A program made the position numbers and the translations under genes. A stretch of DNA of 18,808 bases, taken from positions 1 through 18,808 of the forward strand of contig JABXKX010000541.1 of the NCBI GenBank assembly GCA_013619035.1. The letters run 5' to 3'. This DNA comes from Peptostreptococcaceae bacterium (GTDB taxonomy: Bacteria; Bacillota_A; Clostridia; Peptostreptococcales; Acidaminobacteraceae). Of this stretch, positions 6,544 through 15,724 are shown one piece after another. The notes under the pieces were generated by a model. It did no database searches. It was not told the origin of the DNA and saw only the letters and a program-made list of their open reading frames with translations. Numbering within the stretch: position 1 is the first letter of the stretch; every line of letters begins with the position of its first letter.

Positions 6544-8217
6544 ATGTTTGATAAGGAAAAAATGGCTCAAGTAAGTGAAGGACTTGAAAAATTTAATGAA
6601 AAAACAAAGAGCATGTTAGAAAAACGTCCAGAAAGAAACTCAGTTTTTTACTCTGGTTCAGGTGATGAAATTAAAGGATTATATACACCTGCTGATGTTG
6701 AGGAATTTGATTATAGTGATATAGGATTCCCAGGACAATTTCCATATACACGTGGTGTACAACCTAATATGTACAGAGGACGTTTATGGACAATGAGAAT
6801 GTATGCTGGTTTTGCAACAGCTGAAGAATCTAATAAGAGATACAAATATCTTGTTGAGCAAGGTTCAGGCGGATTATCAGTAGCATTTGACTTACCAACT
6901 CAAATTGGATATGACTCAGACCACGAATTGTCTGAAGGCGAAGTCGGTAAGGTTGGAGTTGCAATTGACTCACTTGCTGATATGGAAATTTTATTTGATG
7001 GTATTCCACTAGATAAAGTATCTACTTCAATGACAATTAATGCACCTGCATCAGTATTATTGGCAATGTACATTGCAGTAGCTGAGAAGCAAGGTGTAAG
7101 TTCTGAAAAATTAAGAGGAACAATTCAAAACGATATTCTAAAAGAGTACATTGCTAGAGGAACATATATCTTCCCAACAGAGCCATCTATGAGATTAATC
7201 ACTGATATCTTTGATTTCTGTTCTAAAGATGTTCCACAATGGAATACAATCAGTATTTCTGGATACCATATCAGAGAAGCAGGATCTACTGCAGCTCAAG
7301 AAGTTGGTTTCACATTAGCTGATGGTATTGCATATGTTGAAGCAGCGGTTAAGACTGGTTTAGATGTAGATACATTTGCACCAAGATTATCATTCTTCTT
7401 TAACGCACACAATGACTTATTAGAAGAAGTTGCAAAATATAGAGCAGCTAGAACATTATGGGCTCAAATCATGAAAGAAAGATTTGGCGCTAAAAACCCT
7501 AAGTCTATGCAACTTAAGTTCCATACACAAACAGGTGGTTCTACACTAACAGCTCAACAACCAGAAAATAATATTGTACGTGTTGCTATTCAAACACTTG
7601 CAGCAGTACTTGGTGGTACTCAATCACTACATACTAACTCTAAAGATGAGGCGCTTGCTCTTCCAACTGAAGATTCAGTAAGAGTAGCACTTAGAACTCA
7701 ACAAGTAGTTGCTTATGAATCAGGTGTAACAAACACTGTAGATCCACTTGCAGGTTCTTACTTTATTGAAGCTAAAACTAAAGAAATCATGGACCAAGCG
7801 ATGGCATACATCACTAAGATTGATGATTTAGGTGGCGCTCCAAAAGCAATTGATAACGGTTATATCCAACAAGAAATTATGGATGCAGCTTATTACTACC
7901 AAAAAGAAGTTGAAACAGGTGAAAGAGTCGTTGTTGGAATGAATAAATTCCAAATTGAAGAAGAAGCTCCAAAAGATCTTTTAAGAGTAGATCCTTCAGT
8001 AGGCGAAATGCAAAAGCAAAATCTAGTTGATTTAAAAGCAAAAAGAGATAACGCAGTTGTTGATGCTAAATTAGTAGCATTAAGAACAGCTTGTGAAGGG
8101 ACTACAAATGTAATGCCTGTTATCTTAGAGGCTGTTAAAGCTTACGCAACACTTGGAGAAATCTGTGGCGTAATGAGAGAAGTATTCGGTGAATACCAAC
8201 AATCAGTTAACTTATAA
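6544..8217 (+). CDS. mcmA1: Methylmalonyl-CoA mutase, large (catalytic) subunit
   Basis: This is the acyl-CoA-binding TIM-barrel subunit of B12-dependent methylmalonyl-CoA mutase, interconverting succinyl-CoA and (R)-methylmalonyl-CoA. It has 557 residues and lacks the cobalamin domain, which is encoded next. Residues that define substrate choice in the Propionibacterium enzyme align with a constant offset of 2: Y87 (Y89), Q195 (Q197), R205 (R207), Y241 (Y243) and H242 (H244). Isobutyryl-CoA mutases carry Phe and Gln at the Y89 and R207 positions, so this is a true methylmalonyl-CoA mutase and not an isobutyryl- or 2-hydroxyisobutyryl-CoA mutase. GGGAGG precedes the ATG at good spacing. By eye its codon choice looks more restricted than in the fumarase genes, suggesting high expression. 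The small subunit begins 19 nt after the stop. Confidence 0.96.
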   Translation: MFDKEKMAQVSEGLEKFNEKTKSMLEKRPERNSVFYSGSGDEIKGLYTPADVEEFDYSDIGFPGQFPYTRGVQPNMYRGRLWTMRMYAGFATAEESNKRYKYLVEQGSGGLSVAFDLPTQIGYDSDHELSEGEVGKVGVAIDSLADMEILFDGIPLDKVSTSMTINAPASVLLAMYIAVAEKQGVSSEKLRGTIQNDILKEYIARGTYIFPTEPSMRLITDIFDFCSKDVPQWNTISISGYHIREAGSTAAQEVGFTLADGIAYVEAAVKTGLDVDTFAPRLSFFFNAHNDLLEEVAKYRAARTLWAQIMKERFGAKNPKSMQLKFHTQTGGSTLTAQQPENNIVRVAIQTLAAVLGGTQSLHTNSKDEALALPTEDSVRVALRTQQVVAYESGVTNTVDPLAGSYFIEAKTKEIMDQAMAYITKIDDLGGAPKAIDNGYIQQEIMDAAYYYQKEVETGERVVVGMNKFQIEEEAPKDLLRVDPSVGEMQKQNLVDLKAKRDNAVVDAKLVALRTACEGTTNVMPVILEAVKAYATLGEICGVMREVFGEYQQSVNL

Positions 8218-8236
8218 ACTGAATAGGAGGATTAAA

Positions 8237-8632
8237 ATGGATAGACCAATTAGAGTATTAGTTGCTAAGCCGGGATTAGATGGACATGATAGAGGCGCTA
8301 AGGTTGTAGCAAGAGCTTTAAGAGATGCTGGTATGGAAGTTATTTATACTGGTTTAAGACAAACTCCTGAGCAAATTGTAAATGCTGCAATTCAGGAAGA
8401 TGTTGATTGTATTGCTGTAAGTATCTTATCAGGTGCTCACAGTACATTATTCCCTAAGATTTCAAAGTTATTGGCTGCACAAGATGCATCTGATATCTTA
8501 TTCGTAGGTGGTGGTGTTATTCCAGATGACGACATTCCATTCTTAAAAGAAAATGGTTGTGCTGAAATCTTTACACCAGGTACACCAACTACTGTAACAA
8601 TTGAATTTATTAAGGCAAATATTAAAAGATAA
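8237..8632 (+). CDS. mcmA2: Methylmalonyl-CoA mutase, small cobalamin-binding subunit
   Basis: This 131-residue Rossmann-like domain binds adenosylcobalamin base-off/His-on and pairs with the large subunit to form the mutase. The B12 motif D-x-H-x-x-G is present as LDGHDRG (14-20), with H17 the cobalt ligand. SILSGAH (about 67-73) and VGGGVIP supply the other parts of the nucleotide-tail pocket. The ATG at 8237 is set by AGGAGG at 8225-8230. The frame is open further upstream into the mutase gene, but that extension has no ribosome binding site and lies outside the domain. A separate B12 subunit is the arrangement found in archaea and many anaerobic Firmicutes, while enterobacterial and human enzymes have it fused. 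Confidence 0.96.
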   Translation: MDRPIRVLVAKPGLDGHDRGAKVVARALRDAGMEVIYTGLRQTPEQIVNAAIQEDVDCIAVSILSGAHSTLFPKISKLLAAQDASDILFVGGGVIPDDDIPFLKENGCAEIFTPGTPTTVTIEFIKANIKR

Positions 8633-8646
8633 ATAAGGTGATGTGT

Positions 8647-9582
8647 ATGAACTTAGAACAGAAACTGCAAGAAGGCAACAAGAGAGCGGTTGCTCGATTG
8701 ATAACTTTAGTCGAAAATAAAGATCCAGCAGCTTTCGAGTTATTAAAAAAATTACACAATAAGACAGGTAATGCCTATGTAATAGGCATTACTGGTCCAC
8801 CTGGTGCTGGTAAAAGCACATTAACTGATAAATTGGTAAAAGCGTATTTAAATGAAGGTAAAAAAGTTGCTGTTATTGCAATTGATCCAACCAGTCCTTT
8901 TACTGGTGGTGCAATACTGGGTGACAGAGTTCGTATGAATGACTTATCAACTCATGAAAATGTTTTTATCAGGTCAATGGGTGCTCGAGGTAGTTTGGGT
9001 GGTATTTCAGAAGGTACAAGTGCAGCAATTAAAGTATTAGATATTTATGGTGCTGATTATATATTTGTAGAAACAGTTGGTGTTGGTCAATCAGAAATTG
9101 ATATTATTAAGAATTGCGATACAACAGTAATGGTAATGGTACCTGGTCTTGGAGATGATATTCAAGCGATTAAAGCGGGTATTATGGAAATTGGTGATGT
9201 GTTTGCAATCAACAAAGCAGATCGAGATGGTGCGAAAAAGACCGCTCGTGAAATTGATGCCATGTTAGACTACAATTCAAATGAGTGGCGTCCGCCTCTT
9301 ACAATGACCGTTGCAGTAAATAACGAAGGTATTGATGACCTAATTGATAGCATCAAAGAACATCGTGATTTTATGCAAGAAAGTGGATTGTTTGAAACCA
9401 GAAGAATAAACAACACCAAGAATGAAATTGTTGAACTTATAAAACACAGAGTTTTAGAGCATATTTTTGATAATGCTTATAATGAACAGAAGATCAATAA
9501 CTTATCAAAAGAAGTTGTTAAAAGAATTACTGATCCTTATACAGTGTGTGAGGATATAATGCATAATATTAAAAGGAAATAG
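8647..9582 (+). CDS. meaB: MeaB-type GTPase, methylmalonyl-CoA mutase chaperone
   Basis: This G3E-family P-loop GTPase guards the mutase: it gates cofactor delivery and expels inactivated cobalamin. The 311-residue protein has a Walker A GPPGAGKST (50-58), the loop GDRVRMNDL (92-100), RSMGARGSLGG (109-119), ETVGVGQSE (142-150) and the guanine-specific NKAD (189-192). The start is most likely the ATG at 8647, where AAGGTG (8635-8640) sits 6 nt upstream. A GTG at 8638 and an ATG at 8641 are also in frame but overlap that site. The position directly after the mutase small subunit, with a 14-nt gap, is the usual arrangement. Confidence 0.95.
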   Translation: MNLEQKLQEGNKRAVARLITLVENKDPAAFELLKKLHNKTGNAYVIGITGPPGAGKSTLTDKLVKAYLNEGKKVAVIAIDPTSPFTGGAILGDRVRMNDLSTHENVFIRSMGARGSLGGISEGTSAAIKVLDIYGADYIFVETVGVGQSEIDIIKNCDTTVMVMVPGLGDDIQAIKAGIMEIGDVFAINKADRDGAKKTAREIDAMLDYNSNEWRPPLTMTVAVNNEGIDDLIDSIKEHRDFMQESGLFETRRINNTKNEIVELIKHRVLEHIFDNAYNEQKINNLSKEVVKRITDPYTVCEDIMHNIKRK

Positions 9583-9591
9583 GAGGCAGGT

Positions 9592-9993
9592 ATGAAAGTA
9601 TTGAAACTTGACCATGTAGGTATTGCTGTTAAAAGCTTAGATGAAACATTGAAATTTTATACAGATGTTTTAGGATTAGACCTAGCAAGTGTGGAAATTG
9701 TGGAAGAACAGAAGGTAAAAGTTGCATTTTTGCCTATCGGAGACACTGAAGTAGAACTGTTAGAATCTACTGCTGATGATGGTCCAATCGCTAAGTATAT
9801 TGAGAGAAGTGGCGAAGGCGTACAGCATCTTGCATTTTTAGTTGAAAACATTGAAGAAGCTATTGCTGAGATGCAAAATAAAGGCATGAGAATGATTGAT
9901 AAGATGCCAAGATACGGAGCTGGTGGTGCTAAAATTGCATTTATGCATCCTAAAGATTCTTATAGAGTGTTGGTTGAACTTTGTGAAAGATAG
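9592..9993 (+). CDS. mce: Methylmalonyl-CoA epimerase
   Basis: This metal-dependent VOC/glyoxalase-fold enzyme of 133 residues converts (R)- to (S)-methylmalonyl-CoA, linking the mutase to the decarboxylase. Two beta-alpha-beta-beta-beta modules are visible. Metal ligands are likely H8 (LDHVGIAV), H79 (GVQHLAF) and E129 (LVELCE). The ATG follows GGAGG by 6 nt, and that site overlaps the MeaB stop codon, so translation is probably coupled. It is the last gene of the mutase group. Downstream there is only a weak hairpin (9984-10010), so some transcription may continue into the mmd genes. Confidence 0.95.
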   Translation: MKVLKLDHVGIAVKSLDETLKFYTDVLGLDLASVEIVEEQKVKVAFLPIGDTEVELLESTADDGPIAKYIERSGEGVQHLAFLVENIEEAIAEMQNKGMRMIDKMPRYGAGGAKIAFMHPKDSYRVLVELCER

Positions 9994-10017
9994 AGCTCTA
10001 AAACTTTCATTTTAATA

Positions 10018-10045
10018 TTGTAATTATATAATTATCGGTTATAAT
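10018..10045 (+). promoter_or_regulatory. Promoter of the mmdADCB operon, with an inverted repeat over the -10
   Basis: TTGTAA (10018-10023) and a perfect TATAAT (10040-10045) are 16 bp apart. Transcription would start near 10052, about 55 nt before the mmdA ATG. The -10 box lies inside the imperfect palindrome GGTTATAATGTAACC (10037-10051), a possible operator. Confidence 0.65.
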
Positions 10046-10106
10046 GTAACCATCATGTATTTTATATCGATCATTATTGAGTTAATAGGAGTTAGGAGGT
10101 AGCTTA

Positions 10107-11654
10107 ATGGCTATGAACAAACTTGAGGATCTGCGTCAAAGAAAGCAAAAAGTTGCTTTAGGCGGGGGTGTTGATAGAATTGAAAAGCAACATGCTAAAG
10201 GAAAATTAACTGCAAGAGAAAGAATTAATCTGTTATTTGACGAAGGTACTTTTGTTGAATTAGATGCTTTTGTAAAGCACCGTTGCACAAACTTTGGTAT
10301 GGAGAAATTAGATGCTCCAGCTGAAGGTGTAGTAACAGGTTACGGACAAGTAGATGGTAGAGTTGTATATGCATTCTCACAAGATTTCACTGTTGTTGGT
10401 GGTTCTTTAGGAGAAATGCACGCTTCAAAGATCTGCAAAGTTTTAGATTATGCATTAAAAGTTGGTGCACCAGTTGTTGGTCTTAATGACTCAGGTGGGG
10501 CAAGAATTCAGGAAGCTGTAGATGCATTATCAGGATATGGTAAAATATTCTTCAAAAATACAATAGCTTCAGGTGTTATTCCACAAATTACTGCAATCAT
10601 GGGACCTTGTGCAGGTGGAGCGGTTTACTCTCCAGCGCTTAATGACTTCATTTTCATGGTAGATAAAACATCTCAAATGTTTATCACTGGACCACAAGTT
10701 ATTAAGACTGTAACAGGTGAAGAAGTATCAGCAGAAGCATTAGGTGGTGCAATGACTCATAATGCAATTTCAGGAGTTGCTCAATTCTTTGAGCAAAACG
10801 ATGAAGAGTGTATTATGGAGATTAGAAGATTATTATCTTTCTTACCATCAAATAACACAGAAACTGCACCAATATTCGATAGTGAAGATGATTTAAATCG
10901 TATCGTTGAAGAGTTCAACACGATTATTCCTGATAATCCAAATAAAGCATATGATATTAAAGATGTTATTCACGCTTTAGCGGATGAAGGTGACTTCATG
11001 GAATATCAAGAACATTTTGCTAAAAATATTGTAACAGGTTTCATCAGATTAAATGGTCGTTCAGTAGGTGTTGTTGCTAACCAACCGAAGTTCTTAGCAG
11101 GTTGTTTAGATATCAGTGCATCTGATAAGGCTGCAAGATTTGTTAGAACATGTGATTGTTATAACATTCCACTACTAAACTTAGTAGACGTACCAGGATT
11201 CTTACCAGGTACATCACAAGAGTACGGCGGAATCATTCGTCATGGTGCGAAGATGTTATATGCTTACAGTGAAGCAACAGTTCCAAAAGTAACATTAATT
11301 TTAAGAAAAGCTTACGGTGGATCTTACTTAGCAATGTGTTGTAAAGAGTTAGGCGCAGATATCGTTCTTGCTTGGCCGTCAGCACAAATCGCGGTAATGG
11401 GTGCATCGGGTGCAGCTGAAATTATATTTAGAAAAGAAATTAAAGGTGCAGATGATCCAGTAGTAGAAAGACAAAGATTAATTGATAACTATGAAGCTGA
11501 GTTCTCTACACCATACAAAGCAGCTGAAAGAGGTTTTGTTGATGATGTAATCGAGCCATCGGCTTCTAGAGCAAGATTAGTTGATGCGTTTAATATGCTT
11601 TCATCTAAGAGAGAAAATAGACCAGGTAAGAAGCACGGAAATATTCCACTATAA
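10107..11654 (+). CDS. mmdA: Sodium-pumping methylmalonyl-CoA decarboxylase, alpha subunit (carboxyltransferase)
   Basis: The alpha subunit moves the carboxyl group of (S)-methylmalonyl-CoA to the biotin on MmdC, releasing propionyl-CoA. Its 515 residues form two crotonase-like domains of the acetyl/propionyl-CoA carboxyltransferase family. Oxyanion-hole glycines lie in GPCAGGAVYSPA in the N-domain, followed by TGPQVIKTVTGEEV. The C-domain has VPGFLPGTSQEYGGIIRHGAK and the biotin-side AYGGSYLAM with AWPSAQIAVMGASGAAEI. Length fits MmdA or PccB and is shorter than glutaconyl-CoA decarboxylase alpha (about 587). GGAGG lies just before the ATG. It heads the order A-D-C-B known from Propionigenium modestum. 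Adjacent mutase and epimerase genes make methylmalonyl-CoA the expected substrate. Confidence 0.94.
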   Translation: MAMNKLEDLRQRKQKVALGGGVDRIEKQHAKGKLTARERINLLFDEGTFVELDAFVKHRCTNFGMEKLDAPAEGVVTGYGQVDGRVVYAFSQDFTVVGGSLGEMHASKICKVLDYALKVGAPVVGLNDSGGARIQEAVDALSGYGKIFFKNTIASGVIPQITAIMGPCAGGAVYSPALNDFIFMVDKTSQMFITGPQVIKTVTGEEVSAEALGGAMTHNAISGVAQFFEQNDEECIMEIRRLLSFLPSNNTETAPIFDSEDDLNRIVEEFNTIIPDNPNKAYDIKDVIHALADEGDFMEYQEHFAKNIVTGFIRLNGRSVGVVANQPKFLAGCLDISASDKAARFVRTCDCYNIPLLNLVDVPGFLPGTSQEYGGIIRHGAKMLYAYSEATVPKVTLILRKAYGGSYLAMCCKELGADIVLAWPSAQIAVMGASGAAEIIFRKEIKGADDPVVERQRLIDNYEAEFSTPYKAAERGFVDDVIEPSASRARLVDAFNMLSSKRENRPGKKHGNIPL

Positions 11655-11669
11655 TAGCGAGGTGCATTC

Positions 11670-12140
11670 ATGAAAATTAATATGTTGTTCAACTCGATGT
11701 TAGCTTTTGCAAGTGAAGGTAGAGGCATAAACGAAATCCTAACGATGTTACAATCAGATCCTAGATCAGTTGATTTACTTTCTAGTTCTGAAAAAGCATT
11801 TTTGATTTTATTTGTAGCTGGGCTAGGAATGGCCGTAACTTTTGCAGTTTTACTTTTCTTATGGTTCAGTATTACGGTATTAACAAATGTTATGAAAACA
11901 TTTAGCGCAAAAAAAGCAAAGCCGTCTCAACTGACACAAGTTAAGCAGACAGAGCAAGCAGTAGCAGTAGTTGAAGAAGACGAAGATGAAGAGTTAATCG
12001 CAGTTATTGCAGCAGCAGTAGCAGCAAGTCTTAACACTTCAATTCATAATATAGTAGTAAAAAACATTGTACGTGTAAATGATCATTCACCAAGTTGGGC
12101 AAAGACTGGTAGAATAGAGCAGATGAATACAAGATTTTAG
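11670..12140 (+). CDS. mmdD: Methylmalonyl-CoA decarboxylase, delta subunit (OadG family)
   Basis: This 156-residue protein is the single-span anchor that holds the cytoplasmic carboxyltransferase to the membrane pump. One transmembrane helix is clear at about 45-70 (FLILFVAGLGMAVTF onwards). It is preceded by a polar N-terminal stretch of about 40 residues and followed by a Lys/Gln-rich linker, an acidic run (EEDEDEE, about 101-107) and an Ala-rich helix. The C-terminus has the conserved W-x-x-x-GR-x-x-x-M-x-x-R signature as WAKTGRIEQMNTR. The N-terminal polar extension is longer than in minimal OadG proteins. The ATG has a GAGGTG site upstream. Family members diverge strongly, so the call leans on this C-terminal motif and position between mmdA and mmdC. 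Confidence 0.88.
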   Translation: MKINMLFNSMLAFASEGRGINEILTMLQSDPRSVDLLSSSEKAFLILFVAGLGMAVTFAVLLFLWFSITVLTNVMKTFSAKKAKPSQLTQVKQTEQAVAVVEEDEDEELIAVIAAAVAASLNTSIHNIVVKNIVRVNDHSPSWAKTGRIEQMNTRF

Positions 12141-12153
12141 GGGGATTTAACTC

Positions 12154-12540
12154 ATGAAAAAGTTTAACATAACTGTAAATGGCAAGTCTTATGAAGTAGA
12201 CGTTGAAGAAATCGGTGGCGTGCCATCAGCACCAGTAGCACCAAGAGCAGCAGCGCCAAGAGCCGCAGCTCCAAAAGCAGCACCTAAGGCAGCAGCTAAA
12301 GCAGCGCCTAAAGCAGCAGTAGCAGGTGGTACTCAAATCACTGCACCAATGCCAGGAACTATCTTTGACTTAAAAGTTAAAGAAGGTGACACGGTTTCTG
12401 CTGGTGATGTAGTACTTGTATTAGAAGCAATGAAAATGGAAAATGAAATCTCAACTCCAGTAGACGGTACAGTTTCTCAAATCCTAGTGAAAACAGGCGA
12501 ATCTGTTAATGGTGGAGACGTAATGATTGTTATCGAATAA
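12154..12540 (+). CDS. mmdC: Methylmalonyl-CoA decarboxylase, gamma subunit (biotin carrier)
   Basis: This biotinyl carrier protein of 128 residues shuttles the carboxyl group from MmdA to the membrane subunit MmdB. A short N-terminal strand region (1-23) leads to an Ala/Pro/Lys-rich flexible linker (about 24-57). The biotinyl domain follows, with the biotin-accepting lysine K94 in EAMKMEN. The DNA for the linker (about 12225-12325) is repetitive because of GCA/GCG and CCA/CCT codons, which is a consequence of the protein composition. GGGGG precedes the ATG closely. BirA, encoded downstream, is the expected modifying enzyme. Confidence 0.95.
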   Translation: MKKFNITVNGKSYEVDVEEIGGVPSAPVAPRAAAPRAAAPKAAPKAAAKAAPKAAVAGGTQITAPMPGTIFDLKVKEGDTVSAGDVVLVLEAMKMENEISTPVDGTVSQILVKTGESVNGGDVMIVIE

Positions 12541-12565
12541 TCTGTACTGATAGGAGGAGACACAT

Positions 12566-13801
12566 ATGGGTCAGGCGCTATTGAATTTTTGGCAAGACAC
12601 AGGTTTTGCCAATATACAAGGTGGCCAAGTTATAATGATGCTTGTATCTTTTGTGTTGCTATACTTAGCAATAAAAAAAGGTTTTGAACCATTATTACTT
12701 GTTCCAATTGCCTTCGGTATGTTACTAGCGAACTTACCAATGGCAGGAGTTATGAACGCTCCAATTACACAACTGGTTCCAACAGAAGTAGCTCATGCTT
12801 TAAGTATGGAAGGTAACTCACTTCAATTTGTTGGAGAAGGCGGCACTATCGCTGGTGAATTTACACTTTATATGAAAGAAATCGGTGGTTTACTTTACTA
12901 CTTATTCCAAGGTGACCATTTAGGAATCTTCCCACCACTTATTTTCTTAGGTGTTGGTGCAATGACTGACTTTGGTCCACTGATTGCAAATCCAAAATCA
13001 TTACTTCTTGGTGCAGCAGCTCAGTTTGGTATTTACATTACATTTGCAGGTGCGATTATGTTTGGCTTTACAGCTCAAGAAGCATCAGCAATTGGTATCA
13101 TCGGTGGTGCAGATGGTCCGACAGCAATATTCTTAGCTTCTAAGTTAGCTCCACAGAAGTTAGGTGCAATTGCAGTTGCGGCATATTCTTACATGGCATT
13201 AGTGCCAGTAATTCAACCGCCAATTATGAAGTTCTTAACAACTAAAAAGGAAAGAGAAATCAAGATGGAGCAATTAAGAGTTGTTTCTAAAATTGAAAAG
13301 ATTATCTTCCCAATCGTTGTTACAATATTAGTAGCATTAATCGTACCACCGGCAACAGCTTTAGTTGGTATGTTAATGTTAGGTAACCTGTTTAAAGAGT
13401 CTGGTGTTGTTGGTAGATTAACTGATACAGCACAGAACGCACTGATGAATATTGTTACAATTTTCCTTGGTGTAACAGTAGGTGCAACAGCTTCGGCTGA
13501 GTACTTCTTACAAGCTGAAACACTTAAGATTATCTTCTTAGGCGTTATCGCATTCTCATGTGGTACAGCAGCGGGTGTGTTACTTGCCAAGTTGATGAAC
13601 AAGTTGACGGGTGGTAAAATTAATCCGCTAATTGGTTCAGCAGGTGTATCTGCAGTGCCGATGGCAGCAAGGGTTTCGCAAGTTGAAGGTCAGAAAGCAG
13701 ATCCTTCAAACTTCTTACTGATGCATGCTATGGGACCAAACGTTGCAGGTGTAATTGGATCAGCAGTATCTGCTGGTGTGTTACTATCGCTATTTGGATA
13801 A
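12566..13801 (+). CDS. mmdB: Methylmalonyl-CoA decarboxylase, beta subunit (Na+-translocating)
   Basis: This polytopic membrane subunit decarboxylates carboxybiotin and exports Na+. The 411-residue protein has the OadB/MmdB/GcdB architecture of many hydrophobic helices with a conserved re-entrant core. Functional residues of Klebsiella OadB line up with a constant offset of 20: D183 in GGADGPTA (D203), N353 (N373), G357 (G377), S362 (S382) and R369 (R389). All are present, so the pump should be competent. GGAGGAG lies before the ATG. The gene ends the mmdADCB unit and is followed 14 nt later by a strong terminator. Oxaloacetate, glutaconyl-CoA and methylmalonyl-CoA pumps share this subunit; the neighbouring mmdA and mutase genes select methylmalonyl-CoA. 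Confidence 0.96.
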   Translation: MGQALLNFWQDTGFANIQGGQVIMMLVSFVLLYLAIKKGFEPLLLVPIAFGMLLANLPMAGVMNAPITQLVPTEVAHALSMEGNSLQFVGEGGTIAGEFTLYMKEIGGLLYYLFQGDHLGIFPPLIFLGVGAMTDFGPLIANPKSLLLGAAAQFGIYITFAGAIMFGFTAQEASAIGIIGGADGPTAIFLASKLAPQKLGAIAVAAYSYMALVPVIQPPIMKFLTTKKEREIKMEQLRVVSKIEKIIFPIVVTILVALIVPPATALVGMLMLGNLFKESGVVGRLTDTAQNALMNIVTIFLGVTVGATASAEYFLQAETLKIIFLGVIAFSCGTAAGVLLAKLMNKLTGGKINPLIGSAGVSAVPMAARVSQVEGQKADPSNFLLMHAMGPNVAGVIGSAVSAGVLLSLFG

Positions 13802-13814
13802 AACAAAGATATTT

Positions 13815-13845
13815 AGAATCTAGCATTTTGCTAGATTCTTTTTTC
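13815..13845 (+). terminator. Strong rho-independent terminator after mmdB
   Basis: AGAATCTAGCA (13815-13825) pairs perfectly over 11 bp with TGCTAGATTCT (13829-13839) around a 3-nt loop, followed by a T-run to 13844. It ends the mmdADCB message. Confidence 0.92.
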
Positions 13846-13877
13846 CTTTAACTTGAGTTTGATTTCTCCTAGGCATT

Positions 13878-13896
13878 GCGGTTTCCCGCTTTTTTT
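13878..13896 (+). terminator. Possible second, short terminator
   Basis: GCGG (13878-13881) and CCGC (13886-13889) form a 4-bp GC stem with a 4-nt loop, followed by seven T (13890-13896). The stem is short, so it is at most a backup to the strong terminator 35 bp upstream. Confidence 0.35.
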
Positions 13897-13909
13897 GATA
13901 TATTAAATG

Positions 13910-13938
13910 TTGACATGTAGCGTTTGTGTACAATATGT
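13910..13938 (+). promoter_or_regulatory. Candidate promoter of the birA-coaX-dusB unit
   Basis: A perfect -35 TTGACA (13910-13915) lies after the terminators. The -10 is uncertain: ATATGT (13933-13938) is at 17 bp but is a weak match, and TACAAT (13929-13934) is too close. A promoter is expected here because two terminators precede birA. Confidence 0.4.
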
Positions 13939-13957
13939 GTGTTATATTGGAGGGGTT

Positions 13958-14944
13958 ATGAAATCTAAGATTTTAAACATGTTAAAAGCAAATGAAAATA
14001 AGTTTTTATCCAGTGCTGAAATAAGTGAGGCACTTAATATTTCTAGACAAGCAATATCCAAACATATGACCCAACTGAAAAAGCAAGGTCATCACATTGA
14101 ATCGGTTTCAAGAAAAGGACATCGTTATGTATCTGCGGTAGAAGAAATCTACAACAAAGCAGAAATTGTCAGTGAATTAGAAACCGATATCTTAGGGCAA
14201 AATCTAATTTTTTTAGAAACGGTTGATTCAACGAATAACTATGCCAAAAGTATTGCATTGGAACACAAAGATATGACAGTTGTACTTTCTGATGAACAAA
14301 CGGCTGGTAAAGGTAGACTTGGTAGACAGTGGGCTAGTGAAAAAGGTTCGGGTATATGGATGTCGATCATTTTGAAGCCAGATATTGAACCTGCAGAAGC
14401 ACCTAAGATAACACAAATAGCGGCAGCGGCAATGACTGAAGCTATAGAAAGCGTTGTTGGTGAATTCATTGGTATCAAATGGCCAAATGATATTATATAT
14501 AAGAAGAAAAAAGTTTGCGGTGTATTAACAGAAATGTCTGCAGAATTAGGCGGTATTAATTATGTTGTAGTGGGTATAGGTGTAAATGTGAATCAAACAC
14601 AATTTCCTGAAGAACTAGTTGATAAAGCGATATCGTTAAAGATGGGGCTTGAACGAAAAGTTTCACGAAAAGCGATTGTATTATCCTTTTTAAAGGCGTT
14701 TGAAGTATTGTATCAAGATTTTATTTCTACTAATAGTTTGAAAAAAACGATAGAGATCTGTAAGTCGCGTTCAATACTTTTAAATGAAACAGTAAGAATT
14801 ATAACAAAGGCAAGTACTAGAACAGTAAAGGTCATTGATATAAATGAAAACGGACAATTGGTCATCGTTAATGAGAACGGTGAAAGAGAACAAGTCTTTT
14901 ATGGAGAAGTTTCTGTAAGAGGCTTGTATGAATATGTTGATTAG
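13958..14944 (+). CDS. birA: Bifunctional biotin-protein ligase / biotin operon repressor
   Basis: This 328-residue class II BirA activates biotin with ATP and attaches it to carrier proteins such as MmdC, and can act as a biotin-responsive repressor. The winged helix-turn-helix occupies about 1-60, with [10 protein letters not shown] (28-37) as recognition helix. The ligase core has GKGRLGRQW (117-125), KWPND (174-178), GVLTE (188-192) and GIGVNVN (206-212), and an SH3-like C-domain follows. The frame is open upstream to a TTG at 13907, but the ATG at 13958 has GGAGGGG just before it and starts the HTH at the normal place. The gene follows a biotin-dependent pump. No clear BirA operator was recognised near mmdA or birA. 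Confidence 0.95.
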   Translation: MKSKILNMLKANENKFLSSAEISEALNISRQAISKHMTQLKKQGHHIESVSRKGHRYVSAVEEIYNKAEIVSELETDILGQNLIFLETVDSTNNYAKSIALEHKDMTVVLSDEQTAGKGRLGRQWASEKGSGIWMSIILKPDIEPAEAPKITQIAAAAMTEAIESVVGEFIGIKWPNDIIYKKKKVCGVLTEMSAELGGINYVVVGIGVNVNQTQFPEELVDKAISLKMGLERKVSRKAIVLSFLKAFEVLYQDFISTNSLKKTIEICKSRSILLNETVRIITKASTRTVKVIDINENGQLVIVNENGEREQVFYGEVSVRGLYEYVD

Positions 14945-14952
14945 AGGTGTTT

Positions 14953-15723
14953 ATGTTATTAGCAGTGGATGTTGGTAATACAAATATTGTATTAGGTCTT
15001 TTTAAAGACGAAGAATTAATTATGAATTGGAGAATTTCAACTGATAAAAGCAAGTCGGCTGATGAACTTGGTATGTTAATTGATCAGTTGTTTTCATATA
15101 ATAATTACAGCTTATCTATGGTTTCAGATGTGATTATTTCATCAGTAGTACCATCGATTATGTATTCATTACAACACATGGCTCAAAAGTATTTTGATTG
15201 TGAAGCTATTGTAATTGGACCTGGCATTAAAACCGGGATGAATGTTAAATACGATAATCCAAAACAAGTTGGAGCCGACAGGATTGTTAATGCTGTGGCT
15301 GGATTCAAAAAATATGGTGGTCCACTTATTATTGTTGATTTTGGTACAGCAACAACATTTTGTGCCATTAATGAAAAATTTGAATATCTAGGTGGTACCA
15401 TAGCACCAGGTATTATTATTTCAAATGATGCATTGTATCAAAAGGCTGCAAAGCTTACGAAAGTAGAGCTCGTTAAACCAGACCGTGTAATCTGTAAAAA
15501 CACCAATGAAAGTATTCAAGCTGGTGTGTTATTGGGTTATGTGGGTTTAGTAGAGTACATTGTTAAACGTATGAAGAAAGAACTTAAAGCACCTCATGCA
15601 AAAGTAATTGCAACTGGTGGTTTGGCAACAATGGTTTCTGAAGAAACGGATTGTATTGATGAAATCGATAGATGGTTGACTTTAGAAGGATTGTTGTATA
15701 TTTATCAGTTGAACAGAGGATAA
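14953..15723 (+). CDS. coaX: Type III pantothenate kinase
   Basis: CoaX phosphorylates pantothenate, the first step of CoA synthesis; type III enzymes need a monovalent cation and are not feedback-inhibited by CoA. At 256 residues it has the ASKHA-fold signatures DVGNTN (6-11), GADR (107-110) and DFGTATT (129-135). The ATG at 14953 is preferred: GAGG (14944-14947) overlaps the birA stop codon and sits 5 nt upstream. A GTG at 14947 lies within that site. Tight coupling with birA puts biotin and CoA supply on one transcript, as seen in other Firmicutes. Confidence 0.95.
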   Translation: MLLAVDVGNTNIVLGLFKDEELIMNWRISTDKSKSADELGMLIDQLFSYNNYSLSMVSDVIISSVVPSIMYSLQHMAQKYFDCEAIVIGPGIKTGMNVKYDNPKQVGADRIVNAVAGFKKYGGPLIIVDFGTATTFCAINEKFEYLGGTIAPGIIISNDALYQKAAKLTKVELVKPDRVICKNTNESIQAGVLLGYVGLVEYIVKRMKKELKAPHAKVIATGGLATMVSEETDCIDEIDRWLTLEGLLYIYQLNRG

Positions 15724-15724
15724 G

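Noticed and set aside
8189..8236. N-terminal extension of the B12-binding subunit overlapping the mutase end
   Set aside because: No ribosome binding site supports it and it lies outside the domain; AGGAGG points to the ATG at 8237.
9984..10010. Terminator after the epimerase gene
   Set aside because: TGAAAG/CTTTCA forms only a 6-7 bp AT-rich stem with a large loop and no solid T-run, so it is too weak to call.
12225..12325. Short tandem DNA repeat in mmdC
   Set aside because: It is explained by the Ala/Pro/Lys-rich linker typical of biotin carrier subunits; the unit is not regular.
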